Origin: DASUAS01 sp035763625
GTDB taxonomy: Bacteria; Actinomycetota; Acidimicrobiia; IMCC26256; DASPTH01
Length of the DNA stretch: 6,654 bases
Assembly (NCBI GenBank): GCA_035763625.1
Contig: DASUAS010000306.1
Coordinates: 1 to 6,654, forward strand
Direction of reading: 5' to 3'
The position numbers were made by a program, and so were the translations under genes. Of the stretch, positions 1-5,853 are shown piece after piece. The stretch's first letter is position 1, and every line of letters starts with the position of its first letter. Under the pieces are notes generated by a model that was given only the letters and a program-made list of their open reading frames with translations, was not told where the DNA came from and searched no databases.

Positions 1-953
1 AACGTGCGGCCGTTGCAGTCACCGATCGCGTACAGCCACGCGCCGTCGACGGCGGTGGCGCGCAGCTGGTCGTCGACCTCCACCGGCTTCCCGGGCGCGA
101 GGCCGACCGCGTCGATCCCGAGGTCGGCGGTGTTGGGGCGCCGCCCGGTGGCGACCAGCACCTCGTCGCCGGTGAACGAGCGCCCGTCGTCGAGCGTGAG
201 CGTGACCGGCCCACCGGCCGCCTCGCGCTCGGCCCGCGCGACCGACGCGTCGAGCACGACGGTGATGCCTTCGGCCTCGAACGCGTCGAGCAGCTCGTCG
301 CTCGCGAACGGCTCGAACTGCGTGACGAGGCGCGGTGCCATGTCGATCACGGTGACCTCGCGCGCGCCCAGCCACTTCCACGCCTGCGCCATCTCGACAC
401 CGACCACGCCGCCGCCGATCACGAGCAGACGCTCGGGCACCTCCTCCGCGCTGGTGATCGCCCGCGAGTCCCACGGCTTCGCGTCGCGCAGGCCGTCGAT
501 CGGCGGCACGACGGCCACCGAACCGGTCGCGAGCACGACCGCCCGGATCGCCTCGAGCTCGCGCACCCCGCCGTCGGGGAGCTCGACGTCGACCCGCCGC
601 TCGCCGACGACCCGGCCGTGCCCGCGCACGAGCACGCCGCCGGCGCCTTCGAGCCATTCGACCTGGCTGTCGTCCTTCCAGTGCGACGCGACGTCGTCGC
701 GCCAGGCGAGGACCTCGGGCACGGCGAGGTCACCGGTGACCGCGGCCGCCGCGCCCGGTACGCGCCGCACCTCCGCCAGCACCTCGCCCGGTCGCAGCAG
801 GGCCTTGCTCGGCATGCAGGCCCAGTACGAGCACTCACCGCCGACCAGTTCGGACTCCACCACCGCGATCGACGCACCGCAGTCGATGCACCGCCCGGCG
901 ACGTTCTCTCCCGCGGGGCCGCCGCCGATCACGATCACGTCGAACTGCTCCAT
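1..953 (-). CDS. NAD(P)/FAD-dependent pyridine nucleotide-disulfide oxidoreductase, 3' end outside window
   Basis: This is a flavoprotein of the dihydrolipoamide dehydrogenase/mercuric reductase superfamily (class I disulfide oxidoreductases), which passes electrons from NAD(P)H through FAD to a redox disulfide; it is expected to be cytosolic. Reading leftward from the ATG at 953, 317 residues are visible. The FAD-binding loop IGGGPAGE is at residues 9-16. The active-site segment GGECSYWACMPSK (38-50) carries the Cys41-x4-Cys46 redox pair. A first ATGS is at 142-145, the NAD(P)-binding loop IGGGVVGVE at 179-187, ATGRRPN at 268-274, and the second FAD motif AIGDCNG at 309-315. The family is usually about 450-480 residues, so the C-terminal dimerisation domain with its His-Glu pair lies beyond the left edge. 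The WACMPSK variant differs from the GCIPSK of true lipoamide dehydrogenases, and there is no N-terminal metal-binding domain as in many MerA proteins, so the substrate is unknown. It is divergent from ppgK across 57 bp. Confidence 0.93.
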   Translation of the reverse strand, partial: MEQFDVIVIGGGPAGENVAGRCIDCGASIAVVESELVGGECSYWACMPSKALLRPGEVLAEVRRVPGAAAAVTGDLAVPEVLAWRDDVASHWKDDSQVEWLEGAGGVLVRGHGRVVGERRVDVELPDGGVRELEAIRAVVLATGSVAVVPPIDGLRDAKPWDSRAITSAEEVPERLLVIGGGVVGVEMAQAWKWLGAREVTVIDMAPRLVTQFEPFASDELLDAFEAEGITVVLDASVARAEREAAGGPVTLTLDDGRSFTGDEVLVATGRRPNTADLGIDAVGLAPGKPVEVDDQLRATAVDGAWLYAIGDCNGRT

Positions 954-959
954 GGACTG

Positions 960-965
960 AGTGTC
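960..965 (-). promoter_or_regulatory. weak -10-like hexamer before the oxidoreductase
   Basis: On the minus strand GACACT is followed by a 6-nt spacer (CAGTCC) and then the ATG at 953. It keeps the A2 and T6 of the TANNNT consensus but has G at position 1. The spacing would put the transcription start on the start codon. A G-rich stretch further upstream (revcomp of 965-970) could instead serve as a poor ribosome binding site. No convincing -35 is seen. Confidence 0.25.
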
Positions 966-974
966 CCCCCATGG

Positions 975-992
975 CTCAACGCGCACTCAACG
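975..992. repeat. tandem CTCAACG repeat in the divergent spacer
   Basis: CTCAACG occurs at 975-981 and again at 986-992, an 11-bp period or about one helical turn. The pair lies between the divergent starts of the oxidoreductase and ppgK, upstream of the ppgK -10-like box. It could be an operator for a tandem-binding regulator, but two short copies are weak evidence. Confidence 0.25.
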
Positions 993-998
993 AACGAC

Positions 999-1004
999 GA
1001 GAAT
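999..1004 (+). promoter_or_regulatory. -10-like hexamer before ppgK
   Basis: GAGAAT matches TATAAT at four of six positions and ends 6 nt before the ppgK ATG, so a leaderless transcript starting at the A of ATG would fit. No good Shine-Dalgarno lies in the usual place, which supports this reading weakly. No clear -35 is visible. Confidence 0.3.
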
Positions 1005-1010
1005 GACCCC

Positions 1011-1772
1011 ATGACCACGGTTCTCGGCATCGACATCGGCGGCACCGGCATCAAGGGCGCCCCCGTCGACACCCGTGGCGGTCAGCTCCTGGCCGACCGC
1101 CACCGCATCCTCACCCCACACCCCGCGACCCCCGACGCCGTCACCGACGTCGTGGCCGAGCTGGCCAAGTTCTTCGACTGGACGGGCCCGACGGGCGCCA
1201 CGTTCCCCGCGGTGGTGAAGGACGGCGTGGCCCGCACCGCGGCCAACGTCGACCCGGCATGGATCGGCACCGATGCCGCGGCGCGGTTCTCGAAGGCCAT
1301 CGGCGGCGACGTCACCGTGGTGAACGACGCCGACGCCGCCGGCGTGGCCGAGATGACGTTCGGGGCGGGCAAGGGCCGGCGGGACCTCGTGATCATGATC
1401 ACGCTGGGCACCGGGATCGGCAGCGCGCTGTTCATGGACGGCGCGCTCGTCCCCAACACCGAGCTCGGTCACCTGAAGATGGGCAAGCACGACGCCGAGC
1501 ACCTGGCCGCCGACAGCGTGCGCGAGCAGGACGAGCTCTCGTGGAAGGACTGGGCCAAGCGCGTCGAGGAGTACCTCCTGTTGGTGGAGGCGCTGTTCAG
1601 CCCCGACCTGTTCGTGATCGGCGGCGGCGTGAGCAAGAAGTCGGAGAAGTTCTTCCCCCACCTCACCGAGGTGCAGACCGAGGTCGTGGCCGCGCAGCTG
1701 CTCAACGAGGCCGGCATCGTCGGCGCCGCGCTGGCCCACGCGCAGCGCGCCGGCGTCCCCCACACCGACTGA
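1011..1772 (+). CDS. ppgK: polyphosphate glucokinase (ROK family)
   Basis: This enzyme phosphorylates glucose to glucose-6-phosphate using inorganic polyphosphate (often also ATP) and feeds glycolysis in the cytosol. The 253-residue protein has the N-terminal phosphate-binding loop GIDIGGTGIKG at 6-16, the PpgK-typical segment RTAANVDPAWIGT at 75-87, the catalytic NDADAAG with Asp106 as presumed base (105-111), the adenosine/phosphate motif LGTGIGSA at 132-139, the glucose-contacting ELGHLKMG at 151-158 (Glu151, His154), and PDLFVIGGGVSKK at 198-210. The zinc-binding CxCGxxGC motif of ordinary ROK glucokinases is absent, as expected for PpgK. Length and order closely match the mycobacterial enzyme. 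ATG 1011 is chosen because it places the phosphate loop at the usual distance from the N-terminus; the reading frame stays open upstream only as antisense of the oxidoreductase. ATG 1003 is out of frame. It is monocistronic and converges on the DUF2203 gene. Confidence 0.96.
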   Translation: MTTVLGIDIGGTGIKGAPVDTRGGQLLADRHRILTPHPATPDAVTDVVAELAKFFDWTGPTGATFPAVVKDGVARTAANVDPAWIGTDAAARFSKAIGGDVTVVNDADAAGVAEMTFGAGKGRRDLVIMITLGTGIGSALFMDGALVPNTELGHLKMGKHDAEHLAADSVREQDELSWKDWAKRVEEYLLLVEALFSPDLFVIGGGVSKKSEKFFPHLTEVQTEVVAAQLLNEAGIVGAALAHAQRAGVPHTD

Positions 1773-1786
1773 CCCCCGCCCCGCGG

Positions 1787-1839
1787 ACGTTTTCACACCG
1801 TTCGTGCGGCCATATCCCTGCCGAAGGGCGCCAAAACGT
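1787..1839. repeat. 53-bp segment with ACGTTTT/AAAACGT terminal inverted repeats; candidate bidirectional terminator or dispersed palindromic element
   Basis: ACGTTTT at 1787-1793 is mirrored by AAAACGT at 1833-1839 with 39 nt between. Outside the arms a C-rich stretch (from 1772) faces the G run (1840-1851), allowing an imperfect extension of the stem. Inside are small stems such as CCCT/AGGG (1816-1819 with 1825-1828). The segment lies between two convergent genes, where a shared terminator is expected, but it lacks the compact GC stem plus T tract of a classical intrinsic terminator. A dispersed REP-like element is the alternative. One copy only is present in this window. Confidence 0.4.
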
Positions 1840-1851
1840 GGGGGGGGGGGG
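1840..1851. repeat. homopolymer of 12 G
   Basis: Twelve consecutive G residues lie 2 nt beyond the stop codon of the DUF2203 gene (stop 1854-1856) and directly abut the inverted-repeat segment. It is outside any coding frame and not in a promoter, so phase variation of a protein is unlikely. Its exact length is open to sequencing or assembly error. Confidence 0.8.
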
Positions 1852-1853
1852 AG

Positions 1854-2186
1854 CTAGGTGGGGGGCTGGTCGATGGGGGTGCGACCGGCGAAGCCGGCGT
1901 CGGGCCAGTGCCACCAGTCGATGGCGTCCTCGCCGTCGAGCCAGCAGAGCAGGTAGGTCTCGCCCGCCGGCGTGAGCGCGGGGAAGTCGATGAGGCCCCG
2001 CTCCGGGTCGCGCACGACGATCCCGTCGGCGTCGAGCTCGGCGACGAGGGCCGCGATCTCGGTGTCGAGGCGCGCGCCGCGACCGTTCGCGGTCGGCCGC
2101 GCGCTCACGAGCTGTCGGAGTCGTTGCACCTTCGCGCGCACGTCGGGCAGCGCGGCGGTGGCCTCATCGAGGGTCCAGTGACGCAC
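1854..2186 (-). CDS. DUF2203 family protein
   Basis: This is a small cytosolic protein of unknown function, recognised by the DUF2203 pattern: an N-terminal WTLDEATAALPDVRAKV segment (family form FTxEEAxxLLP) predicted to form a helix, then GIVVRDPERGLIDFPA, a YLLCWLDGED core, and the C-terminal WWHWPDAGFAGRTPID signature. With the GTG at 2186 it is 110 residues and starts MRHWTLDEA, which matches the short N-terminus common in the family. A TATCGT box ends exactly 6 nt before this GTG. An alternative GTG at 2219 would add 11 residues (MATLVHPYRGF) and leave only 14 bp to the divergent pheA start, so it is less likely. It is transcribed away from pheA and converges on ppgK. Its neighbours give no strong hint of function. 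Confidence 0.88.
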   Translation of the reverse strand: MRHWTLDEATAALPDVRAKVQRLRQLVSARPTANGRGARLDTEIAALVAELDADGIVVRDPERGLIDFPALTPAGETYLLCWLDGEDAIDWWHWPDAGFAGRTPIDQPPT

Positions 2187-2192
2187 GAATCC

Positions 2193-2198
2193 ACGATA
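2193..2198 (-). promoter_or_regulatory. -10 box TATCGT of the DUF2203 gene
   Basis: On the minus strand TATCGT is followed by GGATTC and then GTG at 2186. This agrees with TANNNT and places the transcription start on the first base of the start codon, as in leaderless actinobacterial mRNAs. It helps decide the start of the gene. No recognisable -35 hexamer is present. Confidence 0.45.
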
Positions 2199-2219
2199 GG
2201 GGTGCACAAGGGTCGCCAC

Positions 2220-2225
2220 TACGCT
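2220..2225 (+). promoter_or_regulatory. -10 box TACGCT of the pheA-serS operon
   Basis: TACGCT fits TANNNT and ends 8 nt before the pheA ATG, giving a leader of 0-2 nt. No Shine-Dalgarno is seen before the ATG. The hexamer is identical to the one in front of the tRNA-Ser gene. It lies in the 47-bp divergent spacer shared with the DUF2203 promoter. Confidence 0.45.
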
Positions 2226-2233
2226 CTCGCCCG

Positions 2234-3166
2234 ATGACTCGGGTCGGGTTCCTCGGGCCCCACGGCACGTTCGCGGAGGAGGCGCTGCGCACGCAGCCCG
2301 ACCTCGCCGCGGGCGAGGCAGTGCCCTTCCGCGACGTCCCCCACGTCATCACCGCGGTCGAGCAGGGCGAGGTCGACGTCGGTCTCGTGCCGATCGAGAA
2401 CTCGATCGAGGGCTCGATCACCGTCACCCTCGACACGCTGGCGTTCGACACCGAGCTGCTCGTGCAGCGGGAGGTCGACCTCCCGGTGTCCCTGCACCTC
2501 TGCGCCCCCAAGGGCACGAAGATGCGCGACATCACGACGGTCGTCTCGCACCCCAACCCGCTGGGCCAGACCCGCATGTGGATGGCGAAGCACCTCCCCG
2601 ACGCGGTGGCGGTGGCGGCGAACTCCACCGCGGAGGCGGCCCGGCAGGTGGCGAAGTCGCGCAAGAAGGGCATGGCGTCGATCGGCACCCGCGAGGGGGC
2701 GGCCAACGCCGGCCTGCAGATCCTGGCCAGCGACATCGAGGACCACCCCGAGAACCAGACCCGCTTCGTGCTCGTGGGCTACGGCGTGCCTGCGCCGACC
2801 GGGCACGACAAGACGTCGGTGGTGTGCTTCCAGCGCCAGGACCGTCCCGGCTCGCTGCTCGCCATCCTCCAGGAGTTCGCGGCGCGCGCGATCAACATCA
2901 GCAAGCTCGAGTCACGCCCCACCAAGCGCGACCTCGGGGATTACTGCTTCTTCATCGACTTCGAAGGTCACGTCGACGACGAGCTGGTGGCCGACGCGCT
3001 CCGCAGCCTCGCGGCCAAGCAGGCCAAGGTGAAGTTCCTCGGCTCCTATCCGGTCGCGGCCTCCGATGGACACGCGCGCCGCAAGGCCGCCACCAAGGCG
3101 TGGCGCGATGCCAACGCGTGGCTCGACGGCGTGCGCGCGCAGATCCGGCGCGAGGACCGTTCGTGA
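2234..3166 (+). CDS. pheA: prephenate dehydratase
   Basis: This enzyme converts prephenate to phenylpyruvate in phenylalanine biosynthesis, in the cytosol. It is the monofunctional form, with no chorismate mutase domain, 310 residues long. The catalytic PDT domain spans about residues 2-183, with GPHGTF at 8-13, VPIENSIEGS at 52-61, SHPNPLGQ at 105-112 and NQTRF at 174-178, whose Thr176 is the conserved catalytic threonine. The C-terminal ACT regulatory domain (about 192-272) carries RPGSLL at 204-209 and ESRP at 226-229, the phenylalanine-binding motifs, so feedback inhibition by phenylalanine is likely. A basic tail (about 280-310) follows. ATG 2234 gives the family-typical start directly before VGFLGPHGTF. 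The stop overlaps the serS start as GTGA (3163-3166), implying cotranscription and translational coupling. pheA and serS are also close neighbours in other actinobacteria, including mycobacteria. Confidence 0.97.
   Translation: MTRVGFLGPHGTFAEEALRTQPDLAAGEAVPFRDVPHVITAVEQGEVDVGLVPIENSIEGSITVTLDTLAFDTELLVQREVDLPVSLHLCAPKGTKMRDITTVVSHPNPLGQTRMWMAKHLPDAVAVAANSTAEAARQVAKSRKKGMASIGTREGAANAGLQILASDIEDHPENQTRFVLVGYGVPAPTGHDKTSVVCFQRQDRPGSLLAILQEFAARAINISKLESRPTKRDLGDYCFFIDFEGHVDDELVADALRSLAAKQAKVKFLGSYPVAASDGHARRKAATKAWRDANAWLDGVRAQIRREDRS
3152..3156 (+). promoter_or_regulatory. Shine-Dalgarno site of serS
   Basis: GAGGA lies inside the last codons of pheA, 6 nt before the GTG start of serS. It supports the overlapping GTG at 3163 as the true start and shows serS is initiated within the pheA message. 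Confidence 0.55.
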
Positions 3167-4428
3167 TCGACCTGAAGCGGCTGCGCGAGGAGCCCGAGTA
3201 CCGAGCGGGCATCGAGCGCAAGCGCGTGCGCGACGGACTGGTCGACGACGTGCTCGCCGCCGACGCTGCCGCGCGCGCGGTTCGTACGCAGGTCGAGCTC
3301 CTCCGAGCGGAGCAGAACGCGCTTTCCAAGCAGGTCGGCAGGGCGTCGAAGGACGAACGGCCGGCGAAGATCGCTGCGGCCGGCGCGCTCAAGGAGCAGC
3401 TCCAGACGCAGGAGGACGCGCTCGCGCAGCTCGAGCTCGAGGTGCGCGCGCTCGCGCTGCAGGTCCCGAACCCGGCCGACGCGTCGGTGCCCGACGGCGG
3501 CGAAGACGACGGCGCGGTAGTGCACGTCGTCGGCGACACGCCCGCCGCGCCCGCGCTCGATCACGCCGCGTTCGGCGAGGCGATGGGCTGGGTGGAGAGC
3601 GAGCAGGCCGTCGTGATGAGCGGCTCCCGGTTCGCCTACCTCATGCGCGAGGCGGTGCTGCTCGAGCTCGCCCTGGTGCAGTGGGTGACGAGCAAGCTCG
3701 TGGCCGACGGCTTCACGCCGGTGGTGCCGCCGGTGCTCGTGCGCGAGGAGGCGATGGAGCAGGCGGGCTTCTTCCCCACCGATCGCTCGCAGGTCTACGA
3801 GGTCGACGACGACGAGCTGTTCCTCGTGGGCACCAGCGAAGTGCCGCTGTCGGCGATCCACCGCGACGAGATCCTCGCCGCCGAACGACTCCCCGCGCGC
3901 TACCTCGGCATCTCGTCGTGCTTCCGGCGTGAGGCCGGCACCTACGGCAAGGACACGCGCGGCATCTTCCGCGTGCATCAGTTCGACAAGGTGGAGATGT
4001 TCTCCTACGCCGACCCGGCGACGTCGTGGGACGAGCACGAGGCGCTGCTCGCGATCGAGGAGTCGATCGTGGGCGGCCTCGGGCTGCCCTACCGCGTGGT
4101 GAACATCGCGGCCGGTGACCTCGGTGCCGCAGCGGCGAAGAAGTACGACGTCGAGGTGTGGCTGCCGTCGGAGAGCGCGTACCGCGAGCTCACGTCGTGC
4201 TCGAACTACCTCGACTTCTCCGCCCGTCGCCTGGCGACGCGCGTCAAGGGAGCCGACTCGAACACGGGAGCCGGCAACCAGCTCGTGCACACCCTCAACG
4301 GCACCGCGTGCGCGGTCGGGCGCACGCTCGTGTTCCTCTTCGAGCACTACCAGGACGCCGACGGGGGCTTCACCGTCCCCGAGGTCCTGCGCCCCTTCAC
4401 CGGCTTCGCTCGCGTCGAGGCTCGCTGA
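3163..4428 (+). CDS. serS: serine--tRNA ligase (seryl-tRNA synthetase)
   Basis: This class II synthetase charges tRNA-Ser (and tRNA-Sec if present) with serine in an ATP-dependent reaction in the cytosol. It has 421 residues, normal for bacterial SerRS. The N-terminal coiled-coil arm (about residues 30-100, rich in Leu, Glu and Ala) grips the long variable arm of tRNA-Ser. The catalytic core follows: GTSEVPL at 223-229 (serine-binding TSE loop, Glu226), class II motif 2 as CFRREAGTYGKDTRGIFRVH at 253-272, ELTSCSNY at 342-349, and motif 3 around LNGTACAVGRTLVFLFEHYQ (378-397) with Arg387. The GTG start gives the conserved MIDLKRLREEP opening and overlaps the pheA stop by 4 bp with a GAGGA ribosome binding site. 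A tRNA-Ser gene lies about 1.4 kb downstream on the same strand. All key residues look intact. Confidence 0.98.
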   Translation: MIDLKRLREEPEYRAGIERKRVRDGLVDDVLAADAAARAVRTQVELLRAEQNALSKQVGRASKDERPAKIAAAGALKEQLQTQEDALAQLELEVRALALQVPNPADASVPDGGEDDGAVVHVVGDTPAAPALDHAAFGEAMGWVESEQAVVMSGSRFAYLMREAVLLELALVQWVTSKLVADGFTPVVPPVLVREEAMEQAGFFPTDRSQVYEVDDDELFLVGTSEVPLSAIHRDEILAAERLPARYLGISSCFRREAGTYGKDTRGIFRVHQFDKVEMFSYADPATSWDEHEALLAIEESIVGGLGLPYRVVNIAAGDLGAAAAKKYDVEVWLPSESAYRELTSCSNYLDFSARRLATRVKGADSNTGAGNQLVHTLNGTACAVGRTLVFLFEHYQDADGGFTVPEVLRPFTGFARVEAR

Positions 4429-4437
4429 GCCGTACGA

Positions 4438-4443
4438 CAGACT
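4438..4443 (+). promoter_or_regulatory. weak -10-like hexamer before the ERCC4 gene
   Basis: CAGACT ends 6 nt before the GTG at 4450 within the 21-bp gap after serS. It keeps A2 and T6 of TANNNT but has C at position 1. It may give the nuclease an internal leaderless start in addition to readthrough from serS. There is no good Shine-Dalgarno in this gap. Confidence 0.25.
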
Positions 4444-4449
4444 GGGTCG

Positions 4450-5256
4450 GTGACCAAGACGTTCCGGGTGGCGCGCAACCCGGACCCCGACTCCACGCTG
4501 CCGTACGTCGTCGCGCTCCCGTTGGCGCAGGGACCCCTGTTCCTCAAGGTGAAGGACACCTGGCCGCGCACCGCGAAGATCTACTGCCACGAAGTCGACG
4601 AGTGGCCACGCGACGCCGAGGTCGTCGAGGAGGTGGCCGTCCGCAGCTGCGTGCGGCGCGGGGTGGCCGTCGACCTGGTCTTGGACCGGGCCCGGGAGAA
4701 CCGCTCGCAGTTCGTGTTCACGACGCTGCGCGGTGGACGGCGCGGGATCTTCTGGCAGAGCGCGCGCACCACCCGCAAGACCAGGCCGGGGCTCCGGCTC
4801 CCCACCGCGCGCTCGGCAGCCGGACCGCTGGAGATCGTGGTCGACACCCGTGAGCGCTACGCGTGGAAGTTCACGCACCAACAGGCGACCACGACCCGAC
4901 GCGCCCTTCCCGTCGGCGACTACGCGGTGGAGCTCGATGCCGATCCCGTCGGCGTGGTCGAGCGCAAGACGTTGGCCGACCTGAGCGCGCGCCTCGTCGA
5001 CGGCAGTCTGCCCATCCTGCTCGGTGAGCTCGCGTCGGTACCTCGCGCCGCGATCGTGGTGGAGGATCGATGGGCCGACGTGTTCCGTCTCTCGCACGTG
5101 TCGCCCTCGATGGTGGCGGAGCTGCTCGCGCAGGCGCAGGTGCGCTACCCGCAGGTGCCCATCGTGTTCTGCGAGACGCGCGCGCTCGCGCAGGAGTACG
5201 CGTACCGGTTCCTCGGCGCGGCCATGGCCTACGCCGACGAGGAGCTCTCACTCTGA
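4450..5256 (+). CDS. ERCC4 (XPF-type) nuclease domain protein with uncharacterised N-terminal domain
   Basis: This is a 268-residue protein whose C-terminal half is an ERCC4 nuclease domain of the XPF/Mus81 superfamily, which cuts branched or flapped DNA. Residues 129-257 hold IVVDTRERYAWKF (Asp132, Glu135), the LPVGDYAV segment (Gly156-Asp157), and the hallmark VERKTLADL (Glu171, Arg172, Lys173, Asp177), so the GDxnERKx3D metal-binding signature is complete; VPRAAIVVEDRWADVF and VPIVFCETRALAQEYAYRFL follow. There is no helicase domain and no C-terminal helix-hairpin-helix pair as in XPF. The N-terminal part (about 4-125) is not a domain I recognise; it is mixed in charge, with an Arg-rich stretch at 94-121. 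The GTG start is the first in frame after serS, 21 bp away, so cotranscription with pheA-serS is likely. A role in DNA repair is inferred from the domain; the substrate is unknown. Confidence 0.87.
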   Translation: MTKTFRVARNPDPDSTLPYVVALPLAQGPLFLKVKDTWPRTAKIYCHEVDEWPRDAEVVEEVAVRSCVRRGVAVDLVLDRARENRSQFVFTTLRGGRRGIFWQSARTTRKTRPGLRLPTARSAAGPLEIVVDTRERYAWKFTHQQATTTRRALPVGDYAVELDADPVGVVERKTLADLSARLVDGSLPILLGELASVPRAAIVVEDRWADVFRLSHVSPSMVAELLAQAQVRYPQVPIVFCETRALAQEYAYRFLGAAMAYADEELSL

Positions 5257-5311
5257 TCTGACGGGTTTCGGCCGCGCACCGTCCGTTGCGAAGTGGTGCT
5301 GGCACCCTGCC

Positions 5312-5331
5312 GTCGCGCACACGCGCGCGAC
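5312..5331. promoter_or_regulatory. 7-bp inverted repeat next to the secreted-protein promoter
   Basis: GTCGCGC (5312-5318) and GCGCGAC (5325-5331) are perfect inverted repeats with a 6-nt loop. The site ends 1 bp before the TAGGTT -10 box, so it covers the spacer and -35 region. It could be an operator, or a hairpin ending the transcript from the ERCC4 gene, although no T tract follows. Alternating CG composition makes chance a real possibility. Other weak dyads occur in the same spacer (GACGG/CCGTC at 5260-5283, GGTG/CACC near 5300). Confidence 0.3.
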
Positions 5332-5332
5332 A

Positions 5333-5338
5333 TAGGTT
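5333..5338 (+). promoter_or_regulatory. -10 box TAGGTT of the secreted-protein gene
   Basis: TAGGTT fits TANNNT. A start site about 7 nt downstream would leave a leader of roughly 32 nt holding the ribosome binding site, unlike the leaderless pattern of most genes here. No clear -35 hexamer is seen. Confidence 0.35.
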
Positions 5339-5366
5339 CGACATCCCGCGGGCCTGATACAGGGAC

Positions 5367-5372
5367 AAGGAG
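5367..5372 (+). promoter_or_regulatory. Shine-Dalgarno site AAGGAG
   Basis: AAGGAG lies 4 nt before the ATG at 5377 and is the strongest ribosome binding site in the window. It fixes the start of the secreted protein and rules against the in-frame upstream extension to 5293. Confidence 0.75.
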
Positions 5373-5376
5373 ACAC

Positions 5377-5844
5377 ATGAAGAAGCGACATCTGTTCGCA
5401 GTGGCGGCCATCGCCCTCGCGATCCCCTTCGGTACCGCGTTCTCGGCCGGCGCGACGCCTGCGAACAAGACCCAGGCGCAGGTGATCGGGCCGGTTCGCT
5501 TGAACGGTGACGGGAGCGCGACGGTGACCGCGCGCTACATCTGCCAGCCGGAGTTCACGCACCTGTGGGTGTCGGCCAAGCAGGTGACCGACCGTCACCC
5601 CGACCAGGTGCTGCAGGGCGAGGGCAGCAGCCAGTTCGCGGCCGGCTGGGAGCAGGCACATCCGCAGAACTTCACCTGCGACGGCACCTGGCACACGGAC
5701 TCGTTCACCATCAGCGGTGCCGAGTACCACACCGACCTGCCCCTCGAGCAGGGCCAGGCCTGGGTGCAGTTCTGCCTGACTGGTGGCGAAGGCTTCCCGC
5801 CGCCGCTCCTCGCCCAGTACGAGAGCTGGGCAGCCGTCCGGTAG
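5377..5844 (+). CDS. small secreted protein of unknown function
   Basis: This 155-residue protein has a clear Sec signal peptide: a basic start (MKKRH), a hydrophobic core from about residue 6 to 22, and a likely cleavage after AGA at residue 26 (A-x-A rule). The mature part of about 129 residues begins TPANKTQ and looks rich in beta strands, with LNGDGSATVTARYIC and HLWVSAKQV segments that resemble one edge of an Ig-like sandwich. It has three cysteines (56, 101, 133), so one disulfide (perhaps 56-101) plus a free thiol is likely. There is no lipobox, LPxTG or membrane anchor, so it is probably released. I do not recognise the family with confidence; a distant likeness to actinobacterial secreted DUF proteins is only an impression. 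It has its own promoter and ribosome binding site and sits just before the tRNA gene. Confidence 0.85.
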   Translation: MKKRHLFAVAAIALAIPFGTAFSAGATPANKTQAQVIGPVRLNGDGSATVTARYICQPEFTHLWVSAKQVTDRHPDQVLQGEGSSQFAAGWEQAHPQNFTCDGTWHTDSFTISGAEYHTDLPLEQGQAWVQFCLTGGEGFPPPLLAQYESWAAVR

Positions 5845-5853
5845 CCCCGCGTT

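Noticed and set aside
4..960. A 318-codon open frame on the plus strand
   Set aside because: It is the antisense shadow of the oxidoreductase; the translation is low-complexity Ser/Thr/Pro/Arg with no motif.
618..1010. A long N-terminal extension of ppgK
   Set aside because: The frame is open but lies over the oxidoreductase on the other strand; PpgK homology starts right at ATG 1011.
2187..2219. GTG 2219 as the start of the DUF2203 gene
   Set aside because: It is possible, but it adds residues not typical of the family and moves the start beyond the TATCGT box that fits GTG 2186. It is kept only as an alternative.
2578..3162. An N-terminal extension of serS into pheA
   Set aside because: The extra 195 residues are an off-frame reading of pheA; GTG 3163 has a ribosome binding site and gives the standard MIDLK start.
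3046..5097. A 683-codon open frame on the minus strand across serS and the ERCC4 gene
   Set aside because: It is antisense to two genes with complete family motifs. Its translation is rich in His, Arg, Gly, Val and Leu as expected for the shadow of high-GC codons, and shows no domain.
5260..5310. An intrinsic terminator after the ERCC4 gene
   Set aside because: The dyads GACGG/CCGTC and GGTG/CACC are short, have poor loops and no T tract follows, so they are only mentioned in the evidence of a nearby site.
5293..5376. An upstream start for the secreted protein
   Set aside because: It would bury the signal peptide 28 residues inside, while ATG 5377 has AAGGAG at good spacing.
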